The position numbers and the translations under genes were made by a program. A model generated the notes under the pieces. The model saw only the letters and a program-made list of their open reading frames with translations, was not told the DNA's origin and did no database searches. This document shows, piece by piece, positions 1-11,285 of a stretch of 64,000 nt of DNA (positions are counted from its first letter, which is position 1; each line of letters opens with the position of its first letter). Location of the stretch: positions 2,536,937 to 2,600,936 of the forward strand of contig CM035160.1 of the NCBI GenBank assembly GCA_020205615.1. Direction: 5' to 3'. The stretch is from Panax quinquefolius (taxonomy: Eukaryota; Streptophyta; Magnoliopsida; Apiales; Araliaceae).

Positions 1-1154
1 TCTGATATAGAATAATTTTGAAGTATTTTTGAACAGAATATGAGTTTCCGCCTATGCTTTACAGAGAAGAACTGATTGTAATTCTTCCTCTGCGGGCTTG
101 TGGCTCAATCCATGTGCTAGGCAACAGAGACTTGTATCCTAATATATTCATTTATAGCTGGTCAAACTCAAAGATAATAATATTTAAGATAATAGTAATG
201 TGCTGTCATCTTGAACTTAGGTAGTTTTTGAAGAGAGATAAACAAGGTACTGGGAATGATGGACCTCTGGTCCATTGTCCTATGGGCCCTACCCATCTTC
301 CAATAGATGTTGATCCGCAAGTTGCTGAGCTGAAATAGTGAATCAGTGGACCATTCTTTGGCAAAAATTATGATAGGCATGTGACGAAAATAATGTACGC
401 TGAGATAACATCCAGAAGCTACAGTTCTAGTTACTACTCAGGATAATTAGCCTTGTTTGATGTAGATAATCAGTTCCCTAAATCGTTTTCTCTCTGTATT
501 GGTGTTCGTGTGTTTGAGAGTTAGGGAGAGAGAGAGAGAGAATATACATTGATCACTAGTTGCTCTCAAAAACTTAATAACTGTATTGATGTTGCAGTTG
601 AAAGCAATTGGACAGAGAGGACATACCTTTAGTCCAACTTATTTACTTATAGCTACACATATACTTGCTATTTGTATCATTGTATTAATGCTACCTACAA
701 AAGGAACTTGAACTTATTAACAATTAAAAGAAACTTTTTATAACTTCAATGACTAATCACCAAAGAAAGAGACATTTCTGTTTCATTAGAACTAGCTTTT
801 AATCACTGGCTGCATAATTCCTGGAAATTGTTTAAGGAACTTCAAAACATGTAGAGATTGAAAGAGACAATATGTATCAAAGAAAGAAGGTATTTGTCAT
901 TATAACTGATCACTGAATAATTGTACAAACCGTATAAAACTTTAAAATAAGAAAAGAAAAAAAGAAAGAAAAAAAGCCTCATCTTCCTCACTAGTCAGTA
1001 TACAAAATGCCCAAAATTGTCAAAACTTGGGCTTTTTGGAGAGGGCTATCTGTGTGCTATATGTTCTTTCTTCTTTGTATTTTTACATCATACATGTAGC
1101 TCTTTCCTACCATGTAATAAACAAAACAATAAAAATTTGAAGTAATTCCACTGA
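1..1154. other. 3' flank of the YUCCA gene, no gene recognised
   Basis: AT-rich non-coding DNA downstream of the minus-strand YUCCA stop codon, so its right part (about 950-1154) probably holds the 3' UTR. A short (GA)n run lies at about 525-541. A minus-strand open frame of about 70 codons at 168-380 has no recognisable domain and low-complexity Tyr-rich ends. I see no tRNA, rRNA or transposon termini here. Confidence 0.5.
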
Positions 1155-2760
1155 TCAGAATGTTGAAATGCATCGTCGATGCGTAGGGACTTTTTGTTTT
1201 TTCTGCTTTAAATCCTCCTTCCAGACTTTAGAAATATCTTGCGCTATTCTCATGGCATCTGAGGATGCACCAGCGAGCCCTCTCCTCGTGAATCCAACAG
1301 CATAGAGTCCAGCCTTTCCCTTCCAACCATTTGGGAATGGTGTCTTAGGAAGACCATTCTTGGAGAAGAAATCAGTTTCCTGTTCATAATCAAATAACAA
1401 AACATAAGCCAATATGTCCACACTCTGTAATCAACCAAGAAGCTTCCAAAGTAGTTTTCTTTTAAAAAATATATTTCTTTTTCATATTGGGAAATAGGAC
1501 AAAACCGTCACCCATTAAACAGAAAATAAGCTATCTTTTCATGGGTTTTATTAGTTTAAAATTCCAGTAAGAAAAATCTTAGAAGAATAAACAGAGGAAT
1601 AGAACATTTTCTCACCTGTAACCAATAGGGGACATTGCTGCAGTAGCCAGTAGCCAAAACAACCGAATCAATTTCTAGCTCTTCGTCATTAACAAACTGT
1701 ACCATGTTCTTTGAGAACCTCTTGATTCCAGGAACCACCTCAATATCGCGGGATCTAATCTTTTCTAGTGCACCAATGTCAAGAACAGGGGTCTTTCCAT
1801 GAGTGTTCTTGAGCTCCAAAGGACCAATTGATGGCCTTTTTAGACCATAGCTGTCGGTATTTCCAAGAATAAACCATGCCAAAACTAGTAGAAGCTTATC
1901 AACCAGCCAAAGGGGTAGCCACTTCATCATTATCATGGCTAATTCGAAAGTTGATTTTCCGAAAATCTGTCTTGGCAATACATGAACCTGAAGATAAGAA
2001 AAAAATCATTAGAATTTGAACTTCATATTCATTTTTTTTCTCAAGCTGTTAGGGAGGGAATATATAATTAAATTTCAACGCTTTATTGATGACTTACTGT
2101 GCTTCGAACCACCATGGATGGTTTGGCATTGTGGTTGCTAAGATCAAGTGAGACTTCCATGCCTGAATTTCCACACCCCACAACTAGAACTTTCTTTCCT
2201 CTGTATTTTTCGCCAGATTTATATTCACAAGCATGGATGATTTCTCCTCCAAACTCTTTTAATCCTTCAATCTCTGGCACCACACGCTCTGCATTTTCTC
2301 CGGTTGCCACGACGAGCCATTGGCATATGTACTCAACCTCAGACTGGATAGAACCACATGTAGAAACAGTCTTGATTCTCCACAGGCGACAAGACTCATC
2401 ATACTTAGCTGATTGGACGCACTCATTGAATTGTGGATTGATGTCAAAGTGCTGTGCATATGATTCAAGATAATCAATGAACTGTTTCTTTGTGGGGTAC
2501 TCAGGGAAGTGTTCCGGGAATGGGAGCTTAGGTAGTTGACAGAATTGCTTGGGGAGGTGAAGCTTTAGGCGATCATAAGTGCGTTTTTGCCACAAAGAAG
2601 CTATGCAGTCAGCTCTTTCAAGGACTACAAAAGGTATCCCTTGTTCTTTGAGGCATGCTCCTACGGCTAGTCCTGATGGTCCGGCACCAACTATGACTGG
2701 TCCGTTAACCCAGACACAACGACGAGCAAAGAAGTCGTTCTGATCCGAAAAAGTAAACAT
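1155..2760 (-). CDS. YUC: YUCCA-type flavin-dependent monooxygenase (auxin biosynthesis), complete, 3 exons
   Basis: Minus-strand gene with exons 2760-2098, 1987-1616 and 1379-1155, joined in phase 0 by introns 2097-1988 (gtaagt...cag) and 1615-1380 (gtgag...cag), giving 419 residues, the usual YUCCA length. The family oxidatively decarboxylates indole-3-pyruvate to indole-3-acetic acid using FAD and NADPH. Visible motifs: FAD-binding GAGPSG at residues 25-30; FMO-identifying [11 protein letters not shown] at 170-180; NADPH-binding GCGNSG at 195-200; the ATGY motif at 333-336; and the C-terminal HRRCIS tail. By remembered similarity it is closest to the YUC3/5/7/8/9 group (for example [46 protein letters not shown]). 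The start ATG at 2760 follows an A-rich stretch and is the first long in-frame choice; no frameshift or premature stop is seen. One oddity is Cys337 after ATGY, where the family commonly has Arg or Lys. The exact paralogue is uncertain. Confidence 0.93.
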
Positions 2761-2984
2761 TTTTTTCAGCTAAACTTCAAGAACTAAGGACTAGTTCAAG
2801 TTAAGTGAAATATGTTGGGATCTTTTTGGGATTACAAGAAGATTATATGAGAGACTGTAAACAATTTTTCTTGAGGATTGTTGTAGTTGTATAAGGTCTA
2901 AGAGAAATTTGTTTTTTCTTGAGAATTGAACTGAAGAAATTTGGAAGAGAAGACTATTGAGTTTGTTGGAGGGAGAGGAGGGGA

Positions 2985-3008
2985 TGTAGGTGCTTAAATA
3001 GAGGTGAT
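2985..3008 (-). promoter_or_regulatory. TATA-like element of the YUCCA gene
   Basis: On the minus strand the sequence reads CTATTTAAGC at about 2992-3001, some 235 bp upstream of the start codon. That spacing allows a transcription start near 2960-2970 and a 5' UTR of roughly 200 nt rich in GA/TTC. This is inferred from motif and position only. Confidence 0.5.
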
Positions 3009-5192
3009 GGCCATGAGAGGTCGCATGTGATGGGGTTGGGAAGTTTAATGCCTTTGAGAAGTCATTTTGAAATCATAAGCGAGAGCCTACCTTGAATTAT
3101 TTTATGTTATATTTATCATACATTATTTTATTACATTCTCACTAGTTCTAAAAAAATGTGAATTTATTGCAATACATATAATAAGTTTTAACATTAGGAA
3201 GATGCTCGTGGAGGTATTATATTTTCATACCGGTGGAATATTAATTATTGGGAAGAGCTGCATTAGAAAATGATACTTACTATTCAGATAAAATCTGATC
3301 AGCAAAGAGTATATTTCGTTTGGGGAAAATTACTAAACATAGTTAGTAGGAGAATTATGGGGCAGTGCAAGTGACTTGTCATCCTCATCTCTGATTCTGA
3401 TGTCCCACTCAATAATGCTGAAATCCCATTGAAAATTAAAGAAAAATCTCTTCTAGGTAGAGGGGCTTACTTGGCAACTGACCTGGGTAGGCGCAGTGTG
3501 CTCACGTGTAGCGATTGAGCCACCTGGAACCCCCATAAAGCTGAAAGCTCCAAGCATTGGGATTGCAACTTGTAAGGCTGTTTCGGCCCACAAAGCCCAT
3601 TCCTTGCCAACCCATCAAACTACATCTCACATTTGTTTACTATTTTCGACTCTGTTTCCTTTCCTTGCAAACAAACAGAAAAAATCTAGTCCATTATTTC
3701 TTTCTAGTTCTCATAGCTAAACACCACATTGTTTGTTTCACAGTCTAAATTCACTAATTAGCTAGTGTTTAAGTCACTTCATATCGACTGTTCTTTAACT
3801 AGGGTTTATCTATTTTGGTTAGGCCCAAACCCTCTTCAATTAGATAGAGGAAGAAGAAATGCATAATGATTTTGTTGATTGTATGCCTTCAGTTTGTAGA
3901 GAATTTTTTTTCTCTGTATCGCTTCAAAAATATAGAGAGTCACGATAACTAGATGATGATTCATCATTATCAAGCTCTGTATCCTTATCCTACAGTACCT
4001 TTGGCTAACACAAGTGTAATTCATCAGAAAACCCTAGTTATGTTTCATTTTAATTACTTTTAAATTGGTAGGGATTATTGATTGTCTTGTTAACAATATG
4101 CTAGAAAGTAGTGGGGGAGCTCATGGTACTATCAGACCTACTTAATTCATGCCACTTGAGCACTACCCTCACTGAATTTTCATTAGTTTAATTTAAAGAA
4201 AAGCACATAGTTGATATTCTCAATATTCCCTAAATGCTAGTTTATCGAGGTATGAAACGAGGAATATATCTACATTCCCTGTATGTATACTCCATGAACC
4301 CTAATCAGTTCATTGTATGTAATTCCCAAAAGAAGTGAAAACGATCAGTTTTCAGTATTATTTACGTGTAAGGCTGGGATGTAATGGCTGCTACGTGTCC
4401 TCAAGATTAGGAATTAGATTAGGTTTTGATCGAGTTTTTGTTAAAGTAGTTGCGATGGTGATTAGGAAGTACCATGCTTTAAGTTTAATAGTAGAGGCCT
4501 TAGGGCTAGCTCTTACTTGTATATATGCTATAGGTTAATTTATACTAATAACAGCTGCATGAAAAGTTTTGAATTGGAAAAATGATGGTGTCCCCACCAA
4601 TATTCATGGGAAGAAGAGGGGAGCATGTGCATGAAGCCTTGGTTTCATAGTTCTCTCTCCTTTTCATGAAAAAGATTGGGAGCTACTATGAGTTTGGCCT
4701 TTCTAGGGTTTTGCAAATGGCTTTGGAATTAATAATGAGTAGTAGTATCATTCTTGCAATTTTAAACAAACCAACCTCCAAATGCAAGTTACAAAAGATC
4801 GAGAGATATGAGAGAGAAAATAAGAGTCATTACCCCATGCATGATATCATGGGGATATGTGTTATTTGTTTATCCCTATATATTTTCCCACCAGCCTTGC
4901 ATTGCTCCACAGCCCAGCTTGGCAGCTCTTATGGATGGAAGCTTTCCAGTTTTACGATCAATTTGAATTATTTTTCTCTCCTCTCCTCTCTTTTCTATTA
5001 ATTAATTTTAGCATTAGCCTAGGGCTTTAATTCTTTCTGTGGTCGGCGGCACTTTCTGTTGGAAAACGCGATTTTGCAGAAAACTTTAGCGCGATTCCAT
5101 TGGCTATTTGCTAACTAAATTATGCAAAAGTTTTATGAAATCTATAATGAATTCGGTCACGCGTAGAGAAAAGTTCAAGAAAGTTGAAAATC
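3009..5192. other. Upstream intergenic region of YUCCA
   Basis: About 2.2 kb without a supportable gene. Small open frames (for example 3496-3720 and 4666-5001, plus strand) show no recognisable domain. Apart from the G-box and ACGT cores noted separately I see no repeat termini. Confidence 0.45.
3503..3508. promoter_or_regulatory. G-box CACGTG upstream of YUCCA
   Basis: A perfect CACGTG palindrome lies about 745 bp upstream of the YUCCA start codon. G-boxes are the binding sites of PIF-type bHLH and of bZIP factors, and PIFs are known to activate YUC8/YUC9 in Arabidopsis in shade and warmth. A further ACGT core (TACGTGTC) is at about 4392-4399. Functional assignment is inference. Confidence 0.4.

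Positions 5193-5230
<38 letters not shown>
5193..5230. repeat. (AT)n microsatellite
   Basis: Uninterrupted alternating AT of about 38 bp. Confidence 0.95.
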
Positions 5231-5232
<2 letters not shown>

Positions 5233-5597
5233 CTGGCTTAATTCTTGTACGAGTACATTACACTTCCTGGAAGCTTAGTTGCCAACTTCACTTAATTTAG
5301 CAGAAAGTTTACTATTATTAGTGGGAATGCAGGAATATTGACTTGGCGGTGCTGCGCATTCATTTACTACTATATATTATCATCATCATCTTAATTATAA
5401 TAAGAAAATTTTAGTAATAGTTGGAGGGTAGCAGAACATATATTCCTACCTTAGCTGCATCAACAGTAGTTACAGTATCATCTTGTTGTTGAGAAGGATC
5501 TAGGTAAGAGCGTATATATCTTTTTATACACATCATTTAATGATCTTGTAGAAAAGTACAGTTTCTTACTTCCCCATTAACCTAACACAAATTGCTG

Positions 5598-5598
<1 letters not shown>

Positions 5599-5669
<71 letters not shown>
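5599..5669. repeat. Compound (CT)n(AT)n microsatellite
   Basis: About 36 bp of CT repeats pass directly into about 34 bp of AT repeats. The same CT-to-AT arrangement recurs at 7976-8029 and 24844-24882. Confidence 0.95.
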
Positions 5670-5671
<2 letters not shown>

Positions 5672-5945
5672 GAGAGAAAATGATAAATCAAAAAATTAAG
5701 AAGTTATGCCATGCATGTCACTAATCAGATTCAGTAATTATAGTGTGGTTGTGTATAATTAAATCCTTTTGCGGAGATAGTGGGATAGCATAATTGCTGG
5801 AATAGGAATTGGAGACTCTCCTAATTCATACTAGGGTAACGTTAATGTTACTGCAGGTGAAGTCTAATTTATTATTTAGTCGGGTAAATATTGAGTTGCG
5901 TGTTACATGCATTCCGCGATTGTCTGTATACATTTAATTAAAGGG

Positions 5946-7144
5946 CAGAGTCGGTCCTAAGTTTTTTAGAGCCCAGGGCAATTTTTTTTTCAAGTGTGTC
6001 CCTTAATACAAATTAAATAAATAAATAAATAAATTATCAACTAATTAATTTTATTAAAATTATAAGAATTTATAAAAGATAAGTTAGAATTTAAGTATAT
6101 TTTCTTCCATTTGAAACTTCCAATTATAAAGAACAAGAATCCCAACCAAATTTTCTGTTGAATCAAATAATAAATAAGAAAAAGTTAACACAAATATGTT
6201 ATATGTATTACAATTTACAAAATAGGAGAAAATAAACAAAAATAAAAACCAATTGAAACATCTTTATTCAGAAAACATCTTTTTAAATTATTCAGAAAAT
6301 ATCATAGATGATAGATGTATACATGATTTACTCAAATTCTTTCTTCAAAAGGTGAAATCATTTAAAAAATAACAACAAAAAAACTACTTGTTCTACTTTT
6401 TCTGTTTATTTGCATAATGAACTAGATTTGAAAACAGACGACTCAAATTCTTTCTTCAAAAGATGTTCTACTTTTTCCTTGTATAGATGCATACATGATT
6501 TACTCAAATTCTTTCTTCAAAAGATGTTTTTAAAAAGATGATCACACCATATTTCATTCTCAATTCTACAATAAAAAACCCAAAACCCACTCAAATTAAA
6601 AAAATTTGAAATTGTTAAATCAAAAAATTTATTTTATTAAATTAAAATAGAACACTCTCTTTCTCTCTTCAAAATTCAAACACTCTGCTTTTTTAATCTC
6701 ACTCATGGAAAAGGAGTCCATGAATTCTTATCCCCCCTTCCTAACAAACAAACTCAAACAAACCCTTTGCCTATCACACATAAATAGTCAAATACACATA
6801 ACACAATCTACAGAACATACTTACATACCTCAGAGAGCGCAACAAGAAGTAGAATCAGATTTGAAAGTCACAGTACCTGTTTGACGGTACTAGAGATCTA
6901 TTTGATGGTTGATGGGTATTGGGTTGCAACTTGCAAGAGAATTTTCGGTGTTGTTGATGACTTCTAGGCGCTGACAATTGAAGTTAAACCTTTTAGTGTT
7001 CCGTGTTAACGTGATTGCAATTGAACCGACGGTGAGAAGATTAATTGTTATGTGGGTTGTGGGTATAAGCTTATAAATTAAAATTTTTGCCCCTTTCGAA
7101 TTTTGGGCCTGTGACAAGAGTCCCGATTGTCAAGGCCGGCTCTG
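5946..7144. mobile_element. Non-autonomous hAT-superfamily DNA transposon (1.2 kb)
   Basis: The left end begins CAGAGTCGGTCC and the right end closes GGCCGGCTCTG, so the termini form an imperfect inverted repeat of the form CAGAGYCGGYC. Both sides carry the perfect 8 bp direct repeat TTAAAGGG (5938-5945 and 7145-7152), the target-duplication length typical of hAT elements. The 1199 bp interior is AT-rich and encodes no transposase-like frame; a minus-strand frame at 6890-7117 is unremarkable. The element therefore looks like an internal-deletion or MITE-like hAT derivative mobilised in trans. Confidence 0.85.
6325..6530. repeat. Internal repeats of the hAT element
   Basis: The string ACTCAAATTCTTTCTTCAAA occurs three times (about 6329, 6440 and 6500), followed by AGGTG or AGATG and preceded in two copies by TACATGATTT. 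The repeats are confined to this transposon. Confidence 0.8.
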
Positions 7145-7975
7145 TTAAAGGGTAATTGTTGTAGGTTTCACCATCACCAATTATATACTATAATATTGAT
7201 GATAATAATTAATTATTAATTTTAATAACATGATACTTGCTGAAACAATGATCTTGGCTAATTAATATTGGAGAAAAGATTCATTTAGAACAATAACAAT
7301 AATCGGAGGTGAACTCCATTTCATAGTGTAGTAATGTAGTTGTTTATAGTTAAATACTTGTGATATTTACCGCATAGAAATTTTTATTATTACTTAAGGG
7401 GGTGAAGAGAGGAATTGAGAAAAATTTATTTTTAAAATTTAATATTTTGAAACGCTTATCAAATTTTAATTTTTTGTTAAGTGATTGACTTAGATGTGTG
7501 ATTTTACAAGTTGAGAAATATTAATTTACCACGTACTATCAGCTTTAAACTCTGAAAAAATGTTACTTAGAATATTTGTCACCCCGAAACCAATCTATTC
7601 CACGATAGCCATTAGCCGCCGGTCTATGCCTTCCCATTCGGTCAACCAGAAGGGAATATATATATATATATGCCTTCATCCGCGTGAATCCATTGTCGTG
7701 AAAATCTCTTTTACCAAAGTTATAACGTGTGTCATTATTTTATTTTTTTTATAAGCCGCCATATGTCAGAATGCGTTTATACTAAAAGGGATTCTTCAAC
7801 AACCAACATTATCGCGAATGAATGACACATATATATATATATATAAAAAAAATGAAGTTGCATAACATAATAAAATGTGGAGTTAGGTACATTAATTATA
7901 TTAATCATTACAAGGGCCCTATAAGATTTCAACTTATATCTTCTTTTAAACCTTTTTCTCTCTCCTTCACTTATG

Positions 7976-7976
7976 A

Positions 7977-8029
<53 letters not shown>
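7976..8029. repeat. Compound (CT)n(AT)n microsatellite
   Basis: About 16 bp of CT followed by about 38 bp of AT. Confidence 0.95.
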
Positions 8030-8031
<2 letters not shown>

Positions 8032-8141
8032 TAATTAATTTGATTATCCCCATTATTTAACCATCCTAAGTATGGGTAATCTATCTATATTATGAAGCGA
8101 ATTTTTGAAACGTTGTCGTTATCGTGTGTAATCGTGTTATT

Positions 8142-8166
8142 CCCCCACCCCCACCCCCACCCCCCC
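8142..8166 (-). repeat. C-rich tract with G-quadruplex potential on the minus strand
   Basis: Four blocks of five or more C separated by single A bases. On the minus strand these are four G5-6 blocks with 1-nt loops, a strong G-quadruplex pattern in an otherwise AT-rich region. Confidence 0.8.
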
Positions 8167-9291
8167 TCTTTCTTTTTTTGCTCTTACAACTTTAATTATG
8201 TTATAATTTTGTACTGTTTATATTAATTTTTTATCTTTATATTTAACTCTCTAAATTTTATAAATTAAAATTTTACTTTACCTACATAATTTACGATGCA
8301 TGTGACACTAGCAGGTGTTAATATACATAAAGGTCATTTATTTATTAAACAAAGTATAATCAAGCCTTTCCAACCTCCAAATATCAACGGCTCTAAAGCA
8401 TCAATCTAGCATAAAAGGGATTTGATATAAGCCATTGGATCGATTGAAAGCCATGTGAGCAAAATATTAATCTAGTAACAAATATTCTTTTCCAATGCTT
8501 ATGTTAGCTAGAAAGCATTATGTAATGCCTAATAGAGATAGTGTGTAAGGAATTATAATCCACTAATTAATTTGCTGGTGGAAAAAAAAAATTAAGGGGT
8601 CACATGGCGCCAAAAGAAGAAATAATAAATGTTTTAACACAAAAAAGAAGAAATAAAATAAGAAGAGAAATCTGAATAAAATCTATATGGCACAATTCGA
8701 AGCTTAGAAAGATTTAGAAAATCATCATATTCGGAACCTGTTTTATTTTGTAGTCAGTACATATATTAGTCAAGAATATTTGGTTCCATTTGTTTTGATT
8801 TGTTTCTGGTCATATATAACCTGAAGTGTACATATATTAGTCAAGAATATTAGCATATGAAAGAAAAAAATGAAACAAAAAAACAAGTGATTAATTAGCA
8901 CCGAATTAATTATGGAATACATTAAAGATCACTTCTCATGTGTTTTAATTCCTTCCATTATTAATTAGCAAAAACACAATTCCGAAGTGTATCGCTTCTC
9001 ATGTGTGTGTATATATACGTCTGATTTTGTATGCATGATGAAATCACCAAAACAACAGATCAAAATCGCACCAACAAGTAATTGTATTGTTGTGAAATCA
9101 AACTCACGAAATACATTCACATAAACATAATAAAAGAATATGAAGTATGAACACAAGATTTACGTGGAAACTCAATTAGGAAAAAACCACGGAGAGAGAG
9201 TAATCCACTATAATAATATTGGAATTACAAGTTGTGTATTTGTGTTGTATCTCTTGTGCCTTGTGATATTGTCCTCTTCCCTTAAACACTA

Positions 9292-9398
9292 CTCCCTCCG
9301 TTCCTTAATATAGGTCGTTTTAGAGTTATGCACAAGTATTAAGGAAATGATTGTAAAAAATTAAATATGCTATCAATTGTCTATATTAAATATTAAAT
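9292..9398. mobile_element. Truncated Stowaway-like MITE (left end)
   Basis: Begins CTCCCTCCGTTCC directly after TA, the terminus and target site of Stowaway (Tc1/mariner) MITEs. The following GTTTTAGAGTTATGCACAAG closely matches the intact MITE at 25562-25970. The right half is missing because the copia LTR begins at 9404. Confidence 0.75.
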
Positions 9399-9403
9399 AT
9401 GCT

Positions 9404-11285
9404 TGTTAGGTTTGTAATATTCATGGGCGCAATCAAATTGCAAAAATTAGTGCGGAAGCGTGTAAAATTTTAGTTTAAAAAATTTACAAACCATAAACCC
9501 GGATCACCCTTTATGCACAATTATTAATTAAACGAAAAAGATAACGAATGAGAATCATACCTTGAAGATCGAAGCTTCCAGTACAAGTTCACCTCCAATC
9601 CTTTTCGCTCAATCTTGAATCCACCGGGTTTGGTTCCTTCCTTTGATCAACGTTAGCCACCCAAATGTTTGGCCTCAGAGGTGATCCACCAAGGAAGAAG
9701 AAAATTCAAGAAGAAGGGTGGTTGGCTAAACCCTAGTTTTTCTATCTCTATAGAAAGGTGTACTCTCCCAACAAATTGAATTATTACGTCTTTTTAAAGT
9801 CAACAACCCATACCACCCATAATAAGACTCGTCTTATTTATAGATAGATGGGCAACCCACCTTAACAATTAAGGAATTGAGTTTTAATTAATTAATTCTT
9901 TTAATTAATTAAGCTCCCTAATCTTATTAGGATAATTAATTAAACTCCTTTAACTAATTTTCCTTCCTAATCCAATTAGGAATAAATGAGAGTACTTATA
10001 TTAAATTAATTCCTAAACTCTTTTAGAAATTAAAATAATAATAATTGTAATAATATTAATAAGACTCCTCTTATTAATTTATATTTAATATTTCTAAAAT
10101 ATTAAATAATAATATTAAGCTATTTAATTTATTCTATCACCATAGATTAAATTAAATATACTTAACATATTATTACGATTATGCCATTAACTTCTTAAAT
10201 AATTATTCTTCCTTTTATGCTAATGACCCTTTAGGTTCTCCATATTAAACCGATTGTGAATAAATCAATTAGAACAATTCTAATCTTATTTAAATAAATA
10301 AATTAAATAATTAATTTATTTAAATAAATAATATTTATTCTACAATAGGGATAAGCCTCCCAAATGATCAACGACTTTCCGGATAATATAGATTTCAACA
10401 TTAATCATAAAAGAACCTTTCGAGTAAATAGTTACTTGATAATTCAATCTTTTTCCACCATACAATGTCCCAATTAAATATAAGACATGGAATTACTCGT
10501 CAAGTCTTATTTTATTTAATTATATGTATTTCGATCCTTAAATGCACAACTCAAATAATGCAAATTAGAAACTCCTTTCTAATTTCATTCTCGCCGCCAA
10601 GGACTCTTTGGGTTGTCATTTATCGAATCACATAGGACATTCTCTTCTTTTATTAGAAGTGGTAGATTCTTTATCGATCATACATTATCTCCATGTATAA
10701 CTTATTATACCCAAGCATACCCTTTGATATACCCTAAGGGTCTTAAGGAATAAGTCAAAGTATAACTCATCATACACAAGATACTATGATGATCTCAAGT
10801 CCAAGGATCACTAGACTACTATCACTACAGAATTCTATCGACAGCAAATAAAACTCCATTAGGTATTCCTTAATGAGCCAACGCTCAAATGAACTTATTC
10901 TCTAATAAGCACCTACATACTTGCTTTTAGTGTCTCCACACAAATGATCATGAGATCAATCATCCTCATCCAATGAAAGAAGTTAACGAACGTATGTACC
11001 CAATCTATCCGGATTCACTAATCCCCAATTTAGTAATCCAATGATTGGGAACTATTTTAGTTTTAAGCTTTTTAAGAATTTAGATCTCATTAGAATGATC
11101 ATCATCATTATTCTAAAAGCATTGCTTAAAACTATGGGTTTATCACATATTATAAAACAAAGATCATGTAGATAATTAAAAGCCTTTAATAAATTAATAC
11201 TTTTTATTAATAAATGAATAAGATTGTTACAAAGTATATGCTTTATCATCAAACATGATTGGCTTCATTGTGCATACTACTTTCA
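9404..11285 (-). repeat. Copia 3' LTR
   Basis: About 1.88 kb, TG...CA bounded. It matches 16675-17611 plus 20307-20662 over most of its length. It contains about 570 bp (roughly 9590-10165, including AT-rich direct repeats) that the right copy lacks. Differences between copies fall mostly in short clusters rather than as scattered substitutions. Confidence 0.85.

Larger units (their letters stand above)
7153..9291. other. Intergenic region with microsatellites
   Basis: No gene is supportable. AT runs occur at about 7654-7672 and 7829-7846. At about 9150-9270 there is a stretch resembling a dispersed plant repeat (AAGATTTACGTGGAAAC followed by AAAAAACCACGG), but I see no termini to define it. 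Confidence 0.45.

Noticed and set aside
2083..2477. Plus- and minus-strand alternative frames over YUCCA exon 1
   Set aside because: They are out-of-frame or antisense shadows of the YUCCA coding sequence.
3496..3720. Small plus-strand ORF with Ser/Pro-rich peptide upstream of YUCCA
   Set aside because: No domain, no splice context, and it lies in the probable promoter; nothing supports coding.
4600..4700. Possible microRNA precursor around GGGGAGCATGTGCATG
   Set aside because: Loose resemblance to miR164-type passenger words, but no complementary arm at a plausible distance.
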